In this document: positions 39,463 to 47,674 of the stretch, piece after piece
How the letters are laid out: each line of letters opens with the position of its first letter
Position numbering within the stretch: the first letter of the stretch is position 1
From: Stakelama pacifica
Lineage (GTDB): Bacteria > Pseudomonadota > Alphaproteobacteria > Sphingomonadales > Sphingomonadaceae
Length of the DNA stretch: 64,000 nt
NCBI RefSeq assembly: GCF_004361835.1
Contig: NZ_SNWD01000003.1
Location: 62,001 to 126,000 of the forward strand
Direction of reading: 5' to 3'
Translations under genes and position numbers: made by a program
The notes under the pieces: model-generated
Seen by the model: the letters and a program-made list of their open reading frames with translations, nothing else
Database searches by the model: none
Told to the model about the DNA's origin: nothing

Positions 39463-40548
39463 TCAGCTGCGCCCGATCAGTCGCTGTGCGATTCGATCCG
39501 CCACTTCGGCGTGCGGATCGCCGGTCGAATCGCTTTCGTCCCATACTTCGATCAGTCGCGCGGGGATGCGGTCGATCCGCGCCTCGACCTCGGCCCGGTC
39601 GCCCTGCCCCAGATATTCTAGCCCGACATTGATGATGCCGCCGGCGTTGATGACATAATCGGGCGCATAAAGAATGCCGCGGTCGAACAGCCGCGCACCG
39701 TCTGCGCGCATCGCCAGCTGGTTGTTCGCGCCGCCCGCAACCGCCTTGCACTGAAGCTGGTCGATCGTGCGTGCGTCCAGAATCGCGCCCAGCGCGTTCG
39801 GGCTGACGATATCGCATTCGAGCGTAAGGATTTCGGCCGGGTCAGCGGTCTTCGCACCGATTTCATCGGCCAGCTTTTGCGCTCGCGCGCCATCGACATC
39901 AGCGATGGTCAGCACCGCGCCGTCTTTGGCCAGCTTACGCGCAAGCGATCCGCCGACGCTGCCGACGCCCTGAACGGCGACACGAACGCCCTGCATCGAA
40001 TCAGCGCCCAGCGCACGCTTCGCCGCAGCCTTCACGCCCAGATAGATGCCATGCGCTGTAAACGGGCCGGGATCGCCGCCAGCAGCGCCCTCGCCCACCG
40101 GCAGACCCGATACGTGGCGCGTCTGGGTCGCGATGACCTTCATGCGTTCTTCGGACATGCCGACATCTTCGGCGGTGATATAGCGACCCGCCATGGATTC
40201 GACTGCGCGGCCGAATGCTTCAAGCTGTGCGGTGCTGATGACATCGCCCTGCTTCGCGGCCAGCACCACGCCCTTGCCCCCGCCCATCGGCAGATTGGCC
40301 ATGGCGTTCTTATAGCTCATGCCCCGCGACAGCCGCAGCGCATCGGTGATCGCCGCGCGCGGATCGGCATAATGCCAGAAGCGGACGCCGCCCGCAGCGG
40401 GTCCAAGATGCGTCGAATGAACGGCAATTACTGCCCGAAGCCCGGATTCGGGATCGGTGAACAGGTGTACGCCTTCATGATCGTCGAAGTCGGGAAAGCC
40501 CCAGTCGGTCTGCACGTTTTCTGCCCGGATCGCTGAAATTTCGCGCAT
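39463..40548 (-). CDS. leucine/phenylalanine/valine dehydrogenase family protein
   Basis: A 361-residue NAD-dependent amino acid dehydrogenase. It has the dimer and substrate motifs 'HSTHLGPAAGGVRFWHYADP', the catalytic lysine in 'LPMGGGKGVVLA', the Rossmann 'VAVQGVGSVGGSLARKLAKDGA' and 'AVAGGANNQLA'. It would deaminate branched-chain or aromatic amino acids to 2-oxoacids; the exact substrate cannot be read. Start 40548 is chosen because the upstream frame runs into the tRNA-His gene. Confidence 0.92.
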   Translation of the reverse strand: MREISAIRAENVQTDWGFPDFDDHEGVHLFTDPESGLRAVIAVHSTHLGPAAGGVRFWHYADPRAAITDALRLSRGMSYKNAMANLPMGGGKGVVLAAKQGDVISTAQLEAFGRAVESMAGRYITAEDVGMSEERMKVIATQTRHVSGLPVGEGAAGGDPGPFTAHGIYLGVKAAAKRALGADSMQGVRVAVQGVGSVGGSLARKLAKDGAVLTIADVDGARAQKLADEIGAKTADPAEILTLECDIVSPNALGAILDARTIDQLQCKAVAGGANNQLAMRADGARLFDRGILYAPDYVINAGGIINVGLEYLGQGDRAEVEARIDRIPARLIEVWDESDSTGDPHAEVADRIAQRLIGRS

Positions 40549-40560
40549 GTGCGCGGGAAA

Positions 40561-40638
40561 TGGGGCGATCGACGGGACTTGAACCCGCGACCCCTGGTAC
40601 CACAAACCAGTGCTCTAACCAACTGAGCTACGATCGCC
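40561..40638 (-). tRNA. tRNA-His (anticodon GTG)
   Basis: Cloverleaf with a G at position -1 opposite C73, acceptor GCGATCG/CGATCGC, anticodon stem CTGGT/ACCAG around TTGTGGT (anticodon GTG), T arm 'GCGGGTTCAAGTCCCGT' and encoded CCA. The extra 5' G pairing with C73 is the histidine identity element. Confidence 0.94.
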
Positions 40639-40684
40639 GTGAAGCCGCGCGCTTAGCGGCATCCGCTTTGCCGCGTCAAGCCAT

Positions 40685-41872
40685 TCAAGCAGCAACGGGG
40701 TTGCCGCGTGAAATTCGTATCGCTTCATCCGGTGCCGTTTCGCCGTCACGGACGAGCTCCCGGGCCGCCGCGCCAAGGTTCGGAGACTTCAGAAATGCGT
40801 GCCTCGCAAGGATTGCAGCGTCCCCGCCGCCGCCGATCAGGCGACGAAGCGCCGCATCCGCCTCCACCACTTCGACGGCGCGCACCTCGCCCGAATAACC
40901 CTCACCATGGCATTGCGCGCATCCCGCCGCGCGATAGATCATCGTTCCGGCGTCAAAACCCAGCAATGCCGATTCGGACCGGCTCGCCTGAGCGCGCGCC
41001 TTGCACGCACCGCACAGCCTGCGCAACGAACGCTGCCCGACCACGGCGCGAATCACGCTGGCGAAATCGAACCGGTCGGTCTTGCGCAGCGCGACGATCG
41101 ACATGGCGCTCATCGCGTCGTGCGACGACACGCCCGCGACCACTAGCCGATCGACCGCAGCGACCACCGCAGCGCGAATCGCCTCCGCCCCGTCAATCGT
41201 TTCGATCAGCAATATGTCAGGGAGAACATGTTCGGCGCGGCCGATCGCGCCTGCCAGCGACAAATGCCGGTCGCGGCGCAGCGTATCGATCGACAGCACC
41301 GCCCTGCCCGCGCGGCGATGATAGTCACCGATCGCCGCTATGGTGGCCGCACGCCCCTTCGGGTCCGGATCGGCGACGAGCACAAGCCCGGTGTGCTGCT
41401 CGATCGCGCGAATGACACGCGATACAAACTGCGGCGGAATGCCCTCTATCTCCCCAGCCGGAGCGGCCGCATCGGGAGAGGAAAAGAATAGCAGCGCCAC
41501 GACGTCGCCATCGGCGCTTATCCATTCCATATTCTGCACATCGGCTTTTCGCATCTCTGCAAGCCGCGCGGCCATAGCGCTTCCCAGCGCCCCGTCGGCG
41601 GTAAGCAGCCGATGTCGCCGCGCACCGGGCAATATTGCCTCGACCGCCATCCGATCATCGTGCGAGGCGAAGCGCACCCCCTGCGCCCCGGCCGCAGCCA
41701 CATTTTCGATCACCAGATCGATCATCGCTGCAGCCTGCGTTTCGGGATCAGTCGCTGCCGCGCCGGTAAAGTGACGCGCCGGACCCAATCCGGCAAAGAT
41801 CGCGATCAGGTCGCTGCCCGCAATGCCGGTCATGGCAGCCCCGCCCTCAGGCGTTTCCCGCGTCGCATCCAC
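40685..41872 (-). CDS. degenerate GspE/PilB-like protein without Walker A
   Basis: A 395-residue protein with the layout of GspE/PilB secretion ATPases: 'GLVLVADPDPKGRAATIAAIG' stands where GPTGSGKTTT is expected, 'PDILLIETIDGAEAIRAAVVAA' replaces the Walker B region, and the C-terminal zinc motif survives as 'LRRLCGACKARA' and 'AGCAQCHGEGYSGEVRAVEVVE'. The missing GKT/S means it almost certainly cannot hydrolyse ATP like its relatives. No secretion genes are adjacent. An alternative start at 41833 is possible. It may be a decayed copy or a non-enzymatic adaptor. Confidence 0.7.
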   Translation of the reverse strand: MDATRETPEGGAAMTGIAGSDLIAIFAGLGPARHFTGAAATDPETQAAAMIDLVIENVAAAGAQGVRFASHDDRMAVEAILPGARRHRLLTADGALGSAMAARLAEMRKADVQNMEWISADGDVVALLFFSSPDAAAPAGEIEGIPPQFVSRVIRAIEQHTGLVLVADPDPKGRAATIAAIGDYHRRAGRAVLSIDTLRRDRHLSLAGAIGRAEHVLPDILLIETIDGAEAIRAAVVAAVDRLVVAGVSSHDAMSAMSIVALRKTDRFDFASVIRAVVGQRSLRRLCGACKARAQASRSESALLGFDAGTMIYRAAGCAQCHGEGYSGEVRAVEVVEADAALRRLIGGGGDAAILARHAFLKSPNLGAAARELVRDGETAPDEAIRISRGNPVAA

Positions 41873-42035
41873 TATCCTGAAACCCCATCGGCGTCGCTGT
41901 TGCGCGATCCGCCCGGACCGCCCGCAACAGCGACGCTATGGCGGATATTTTTCGGCTATGTGACACCGGCGTGAATTCATGGATTTTGCTGATCCGGGGC
42001 TTTGCTTTCCGCTGCGTGTCGCCCACAATGCGCGC

Positions 42036-42719
42036 ATGAATGCGAACCCCAATCCCGCATCGGATTCCGTTGGCGTCGGCTTCGGATCGGGCTATCCGAT
42101 CGAACCGGTGGTCGCGCATCTGTCAGACCAGCCGCGCGTGCAAAAGGTGCCAAGCCCGAAACTGACGCTGTTCGTACGCAAGCAGTTTCTTGACCCCGCT
42201 TTGTGCCAGTCGCTGATGGACCGTATCGACGCGAGCCGGCGTCCGTCGACCGTCGGCGATTCGAACGGAGATCCGTATTTCCGCACCAGCGAGACGTGCG
42301 ATCTCGACGCTGCTGACCCGGTGGTGGCCGAACTCGATAAACGCATCCTTGCTTTTACCGGGCTCGACCGGCGGCACGGCGAACCCATTCAGGGGCAACG
42401 CTATGCGGCGGGTCAGGAGTTCAAGGCGCATACCGATTATTTCGAACCCACTGGCGAAGATTATGACAAATATTGCAGCGTGGCGGGGCAGCGCACCTGG
42501 ACGGTGATGATCTATCTCAACGATCCCGAAGCAGGCGGCGCGACCCGGTTCAGGGTGATCGACAAGATCGTCCAGCCCGAAACCGGAAAGCTGCTCGCGT
42601 GGAGCAATCTGCGCCCCGACGGCACGCCCAATGCCGCGACGCTGCACCATGCGATGAAGGTTCGGGCGGGCACCAAATATGTCGTCACCAAATGGTTTCG
42701 CGAGCGGCCCTGGGGCTGA
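42036..42719 (+). CDS. 2OG-Fe(II) oxygenase, prolyl 4-hydroxylase-like
   Basis: A 227-residue protein with the double-stranded beta-helix iron site: H-x-D in 'EFKAHTDYFEP', the distal histidine in 'AATLHHAMKV', and the 2-oxoglutarate-binding basic residue in 'GTKYVVTKWFRERPWG'. The N-terminal 'LTLFVRKQFLDPALCQSLMD' is also typical. The substrate is unknown; related enzymes hydroxylate proline in proteins. The start is uncertain (41979 is an in-frame alternative), since neither has a clear ribosome-binding site. Confidence 0.85.
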   Translation: MNANPNPASDSVGVGFGSGYPIEPVVAHLSDQPRVQKVPSPKLTLFVRKQFLDPALCQSLMDRIDASRRPSTVGDSNGDPYFRTSETCDLDAADPVVAELDKRILAFTGLDRRHGEPIQGQRYAAGQEFKAHTDYFEPTGEDYDKYCSVAGQRTWTVMIYLNDPEAGGATRFRVIDKIVQPETGKLLAWSNLRPDGTPNAATLHHAMKVRAGTKYVVTKWFRERPWG

Positions 42720-42907
42720 TATCGGGCTGCGCCGTCCCCAACCTGCCGCCACGCCGTTGTTTTCCAGCTCTGAAGCGCGCGTCATCCGGCTGCTGCGGGC
42801 GCATCGCTGCCTCGTTGCACTTCGCGCGATGACGTTCCGACCCATGTGTCGCGCTTGCCGCCACATATTGAGCCGCCGCTGGTGATCGGCGCGATGCACG
42901 GATGCAA

Positions 42908-42944
42908 CGAAAACGGGCCCCGGATCGCTCCGGAGCCCGTTTCG
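42908..42944 (-). terminator. rho-independent terminator of the TonB receptor gene
   Basis: ACGGGC and CCGGA arms pair with TCCGG and GCCCGT around TCGC, with one mismatch; read on the minus strand it is followed by TTTTCGTT. It lies 17 bp after the receptor stop codon. Confidence 0.75.
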
Positions 42945-42960
42945 CTCATCCGAAACCGGA

Positions 42961-45672
42961 TCAGAATTTCGCGCTGAGGCCCAGCGAGTAAATCCGGCCG
43001 CGATCATAGCGGTTGAAATAGACCCGGCCATTGTCGCCGAAGTCCTGATATTCCTTGTACTTGGTGTGGAGGAGGTTGCGCCCCTCCAGCTTCAGCTCGA
43101 ACTCGGTACCAGCGACCATGAAGCCCTGACGTGCGACCAGATCGAGCTGGACGCCGGGATATTCATAAGTGTCCGGCAGCGTGTTGAGGCCGTCATATTG
43201 CGCACCGCGCGCGGTTACCCGCTTGCTGGCATAGCTCGCCAGCAGCGTGATCTGCGACAGGCTTTCGGTATCCTCGACGCCCAGCTGCAGGTTGACGAGA
43301 TGGTCCGACTGGCCGGTCAGCGGTGCGCCATCGCGATAGATCGTGTTGGCCGCGACATAGTTTACCGTGCCGCTGGAAAGCGGCGTCGGAACGTCTTCTG
43401 TCCCGACCTTCAGCTTTGACTGCGTATAGGTGTAGTTCGCGATGATGAAGGCGCGACGCGTGCCGAACGCGCTTCCGACCCAATCGAGCGGGAAATATTT
43501 CGTCGCCTCGACTTCCGCACCGTACAGATCAGCCGCCGGGGCATAGGAAAAGCCGGTCAGGACCGGGTTATCCTGCGAGGTGAAGAACGAAACCGTTTCG
43601 ATCGGCTTGTTGAGATGCTTGTAAAAGCCTGCGATGCTTACGCTCTGCTGATCCGCAAAATACCATTCAAAGCGCGCCTCGGCATTTTTCAGCTCGGTAT
43701 CCGTAAGGTACGGGTTACCGATGAAGCGCCGGGTGGATTCGAAATCCTGATAGAATTGCGGCGCAAGTTCACGGAACTGCGGACGGGCGATCGTCTTCGA
43801 TCCTGCAACGCGAAATTGCATATCCGGCGCGAAGTTCCAGGTAATCGTCGCGGCGGGCAGCCAGTGATCGAGGTTGAGCCGGGTGCCGCTGAACACCGTA
43901 CTGCCAGTGATTACCTCTTCGAGCGCATCTTCATAGCGGATGCCGACCGTGGCGCGCAGGCCGTCGGCCAGCTCGGATTCGATCTGACCATATCCGGCAT
44001 GAATGCGCAGCTTGCCCTGATAGCGCGCTGCGCCTTGGTTCGCCGAGGTATTGGTCGCGGTGATACAACCTTCTGCATCATCGCAGGAATCGAACAATAC
44101 CGTGTCGGAGAAGAGCTGATCGGGCCGCAAATAGCTATAGGGCGCCTGAAGAGACCCGCCCGCCTTGGTCCGATATTCGAAGCTGAAGCGCGTCGAATCG
44201 CGGTTCGTATCCGAATAATAATAACCCGCTGAAAGCGTGGTCGGCCGCGCGGTCGGCAGCTTATAGGAAAGATCCGCCTGCCCGCTCCACAGATCTTCGT
44301 TCAGATCGCTGAAATTGACATTGGCGAAGCTAAACGCGGTCTGATTCAGCGCATTTTCGTACACGCCGTCATCGCGATCGAACTTATACTGGAACTCGCG
44401 CTCATACGGCGCCTTGCGCTTGGTATTGGCATAGGCTCCGCGCAGATCGAGGCCAAGATCGCCGATCTTGAATTCGCCGGTCAGCTGGCTTTCGATCAGC
44501 TGCCGCTCATACCAGTTGGTATTTTGCTGCACGATCGGGTCGCCGCTGGAATTGGTATAGTTGGTCGCAGCGGCCAGCCGGCCCTGTTTGAGCGTGTCGT
44601 GGATATAGACATTGGTCCAGCGGATGCGCTGCCGCCCGAGTTCTGCACCAAGGCCGAGCAGGCCGTTGGTGACGATGCGGTTGTCGGTGATGACCGCATC
44701 GAAATCGTTGCGCTTCTGACCGCTCGGCGCAGTTGTATCCTGCTGGATCGTATCGCGGGTGCGGAAGGTGTTGGAGAAATTTCCTGCCGCGATCACACCC
44801 AGCCGGCCCGAGCCGATATCCGTCGAGGTGCCGAAGCTGAGATTAGCGCCGAAATTGGCCGGAAGATGATGGTTGGCCTGAAGAACCGTCGTGCGGCTAT
44901 TGTCCATCTGCGCGATCTGATTGGTCGTGAGGAACGCAGAGCTGCCCTGCCCGAGCCCAAGATCGCGGATGAACGAAGGCACGTTGCGCGTACCATCGTC
45001 ATAGCCGTTCCAGTCATGCCCGCCGCCGTCATAGACATAGCCGAGCTCGCTGGTCGTTTCGGTATCCGCCGCGATCGACCCGCCGACCTTCAGGAACGTC
45101 TTGTCGGGAATGGCGCGAGTGGTCAGGTTGATCACACCGCCGCCGAATTCGCCGGGATAATTGACCGAATAGCTTTTCTGAACGAGCGCGCTGCCGACGA
45201 TTTCGGTCGGGAAGATATCGAGCGGGACGGTACGGCGGAGCGGTTCGGGGCTCGGCAGCGGCGAACCGTTGAGCATCGCCAGCGAATAACGATCGCCAAG
45301 GCCGCGAACGAAGACGAAGCCCGAATTGACGACCGACAGGCCGGTGACACGGCTCAGCGCCCCGGCAATGTCGCCTTCGCCGGTACGCGCAATATCTTCG
45401 GTCGACAGCACCGACAGCACCTGCGGCGTCGCGCGGACCTGATTTGGGATATTGCGGCCAACGACAACGATGTCCTCGGCGCTGCTGGGATCATAACCGG
45501 GCGTGGAAACTTCCACTTCCTCGTCCTGGCTCTGATCGTCCTGCGGCGGCGCTGCGGTCGTCGGCGCACTTTGGGCACCGGTCGCGCTGCCGGCCGTCTG
45601 GGCGAGCACGGCAGGGGCGGTGAACTGAGTCGTAATCAGCAACAGGGTGCCGAATGCGATTGGCTTTTTCAT
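42961..45672 (-). CDS. TonB-dependent receptor
   Basis: A 903-residue outer-membrane protein with a signal peptide (MKKPIAFGTLLLITTQFTAPAVLA), an acidic linker, an N-terminal plug ('ARTGEGDIAGALSRVTGLSVV', 'RGLGDRYSLAMLNGSPLPSPEP', 'GGGVINLTTRAIP') and a long beta-barrel ending in 'YSLGLSAKF' with C-terminal phenylalanine. It would import a ligand with TonB energy. The ligand is unknown. The upstream gene is a beta-helix lipoprotein on the same strand (96-bp gap), and the pair is probably one operon with the terminator at 42908. Confidence 0.93.
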   Translation of the reverse strand: MKKPIAFGTLLLITTQFTAPAVLAQTAGSATGAQSAPTTAAPPQDDQSQDEEVEVSTPGYDPSSAEDIVVVGRNIPNQVRATPQVLSVLSTEDIARTGEGDIAGALSRVTGLSVVNSGFVFVRGLGDRYSLAMLNGSPLPSPEPLRRTVPLDIFPTEIVGSALVQKSYSVNYPGEFGGGVINLTTRAIPDKTFLKVGGSIAADTETTSELGYVYDGGGHDWNGYDDGTRNVPSFIRDLGLGQGSSAFLTTNQIAQMDNSRTTVLQANHHLPANFGANLSFGTSTDIGSGRLGVIAAGNFSNTFRTRDTIQQDTTAPSGQKRNDFDAVITDNRIVTNGLLGLGAELGRQRIRWTNVYIHDTLKQGRLAAATNYTNSSGDPIVQQNTNWYERQLIESQLTGEFKIGDLGLDLRGAYANTKRKAPYEREFQYKFDRDDGVYENALNQTAFSFANVNFSDLNEDLWSGQADLSYKLPTARPTTLSAGYYYSDTNRDSTRFSFEYRTKAGGSLQAPYSYLRPDQLFSDTVLFDSCDDAEGCITATNTSANQGAARYQGKLRIHAGYGQIESELADGLRATVGIRYEDALEEVITGSTVFSGTRLNLDHWLPAATITWNFAPDMQFRVAGSKTIARPQFRELAPQFYQDFESTRRFIGNPYLTDTELKNAEARFEWYFADQQSVSIAGFYKHLNKPIETVSFFTSQDNPVLTGFSYAPAADLYGAEVEATKYFPLDWVGSAFGTRRAFIIANYTYTQSKLKVGTEDVPTPLSSGTVNYVAANTIYRDGAPLTGQSDHLVNLQLGVEDTESLSQITLLASYASKRVTARGAQYDGLNTLPDTYEYPGVQLDLVARQGFMVAGTEFELKLEGRNLLHTKYKEYQDFGDNGRVYFNRYDRGRIYSLGLSAKF

Positions 45673-45768
45673 GGCAGGAGTCCCGCTCGAATAGCTTATA
45701 AGGCAAGCGCCGGGATGGCGGGTTTTCCCCGACATCCCGGCGCCAGTTCCATCAGACGCCGGTCAGGC

Positions 45769-47388
45769 TTAGCGGCCGGAGCAGGCGAAATAGACCGAAG
45801 TGAACATCGGCGGGCCGAGGTCCTGCTTCGATGTATCGGCCGCCCGAACCGTGGTCCGGTCTGCCTGGCTGTTCTCACGTGCGATGATGTTCAGGCACGG
45901 CTGCGGCGTCTTCAACACCATATTGTAGAAGTGATAGTCGGCGCCGCCGCGAATGCGCAGCGCACCGGGTGTACCAGAGGTGTGGATTACCGTTACGTTT
46001 GCCACCTGACCATATTGGCGCGGGAGCAGGTCTTCGCCGTTATTGGAGTCGATTTCGAACGCGAAGGAGTCGTCGGTCGAACCGCCCGGCTTCTGCGCGA
46101 TTACCACATACTGGATCATACCGCGCCAGCCATGGTCGGTGTCGAGGCTGTCATCGTCTGCGCCGATCAGCGCGAGATGCTTCAGATTGACGGTGCCGCC
46201 GAAGAATTCGATGCCGTCATCCGACGAGTTATAGGTCTGGAGATGATCGATGGTGGTGCCCGAACCGACACCGCCCAGCGTCAGGCTCTGCAGTTCGTTA
46301 CCCTCGGAGATGGCAATGCCCGAATAGTTGATCTGGACATATTCCATCTCACCGCTCGAATCATTCTTTGCCGTACCACCGAACAGATGCGGTTCGGCAA
46401 AGCCTTCGATCGTATTCTGGCACGTCGTGCTCGATCCGTCCGCATTGTTGGGACCGGTACCGGTGGCGCAGACTGCGGTGGGCGCGCGGCCCAGCAGCAC
46501 GACGCCGCCCCACTGGCCCTGCGACGCGGCCGAAACACCGCCGGTCGTCAGGCTCTGTCCAGAGGTGAAGATGATCGGCTTGTCGGCCGTGCCGACAGCG
46601 TGAATCTGCGAACCGCGATTAACGAGCAGCGCGTCGTTATTGGCATTATCGTCGTCGGCAGCAAGCACCACACCCGGTTCGATCGTCAGGTCGCCGACCG
46701 TGCCGGCGGTGCCCGAAATACCGCGGTCAACGCCGACCTGAACCACGCCGCTGATCTGATAAATAACGCCCGCAACATAGGGCAGCGTGTAGTTGCCGTT
46801 GATCTGGTTAGGCAGTGTGCACAGGCGGAAACCGTTCACCACACCGCCATCGGCCGTGCCGCTGATGCACGCGCTGACGTCCGGCGTGGTCGCAGGCTTG
46901 GCCATCGGAAGATCGGTGCAGGCACGCGCGCTGCCGAAATTGGCGGCGGTCGAGTTACAGGTCCATCCGCGGAAAGCAGTATCGCCCTGACCGTTCAGCG
47001 CGCCGATATATTGGGCAGTGTCAAAAAATCCATCGACCGTCGACATGTCAGTTGCGGTCAGGGTGGCGGCCGCATTAGCAGCGAGCAGGCCGCTGATCGC
47101 ATTCGAACCGTCAACCACGACATTCTCGCCCGACTCGGCGATTTCGAGCTGTTCTTCCGGCGTGATCGTGATGCCGCTGCTGCCTTCGCCGTCGTTCGAT
47201 GCGAAATCGGCGGCGGTGAAGCCGGGCGTCGGCGTCGGCGTCGGAGCCGGGGTAGGAGCAGGCGTCGGGTTGACAATAACGGTGCCGGCGCCGGGCGAAG
47301 CAACGCTGTTCGCGCCGTCACAGCCCGAAAGCGCGGTCGCGGAGCAACCCGCGAGAAGCATCAAGCCGATACGATGAATCCGAGCCAT
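45769..47388 (-). CDS. beta-helix lipoprotein, partner of the TonB receptor
   Basis: A 539-residue protein with a lipoprotein signal ('LMLLAGCSATALSGC', acylated Cys probably at 23), then a Pro-Thr linker ('PTPAPTPAPTPTPTPG') and a C-terminal region of repeated strands with turn residues ('HLQTYNSSDDGIEFFGGTVNLKHL', 'GGVVLLGRAPT', 'GALRIRGGADYHFYNMVLK') typical of right-handed parallel beta-helices. Cysteines suggest several disulfides. Its position upstream of the receptor suggests a surface-exposed ligand capture protein, like SusD in role. No enzyme motif was recognised. Confidence 0.75.
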   Translation of the reverse strand: MARIHRIGLMLLAGCSATALSGCDGANSVASPGAGTVIVNPTPAPTPAPTPTPTPGFTAADFASNDGEGSSGITITPEEQLEIAESGENVVVDGSNAISGLLAANAAATLTATDMSTVDGFFDTAQYIGALNGQGDTAFRGWTCNSTAANFGSARACTDLPMAKPATTPDVSACISGTADGGVVNGFRLCTLPNQINGNYTLPYVAGVIYQISGVVQVGVDRGISGTAGTVGDLTIEPGVVLAADDDNANNDALLVNRGSQIHAVGTADKPIIFTSGQSLTTGGVSAASQGQWGGVVLLGRAPTAVCATGTGPNNADGSSTTCQNTIEGFAEPHLFGGTAKNDSSGEMEYVQINYSGIAISEGNELQSLTLGGVGSGTTIDHLQTYNSSDDGIEFFGGTVNLKHLALIGADDDSLDTDHGWRGMIQYVVIAQKPGGSTDDSFAFEIDSNNGEDLLPRQYGQVANVTVIHTSGTPGALRIRGGADYHFYNMVLKTPQPCLNIIARENSQADRTTVRAADTSKQDLGPPMFTSVYFACSGR

Positions 47389-47674
47389 TAATATTCCCCT
47401 TTTGCGAAACTTTTTCCTGCGGGTGGATCACCCGGAACCGACTCGAAAAAAGAAACTTTCCAGCCGGTTGCTCAGCCGCCTGCTAGGGGTGCCGCATGAC
47501 AGCACGATGCGGTTTTGAAGAAATTTCGGTTACATCAAGGTGACAAATCCATGACGGTCAGCGCGTGTCTGTCGACAAGTCGCGCCCTGACAGATTGCCG
47601 CTTGATCCGATTGCCGTGCTGGTAGAAGTTAGCGCAAACATCAAAAAAATCGCTTAATATACGGGGAGAGGATA

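Noticed and set aside
44524..47391. 955-codon plus-strand frame
   Set aside because: Runs antisense through both the TonB receptor and its lipoprotein; no domain recognised.
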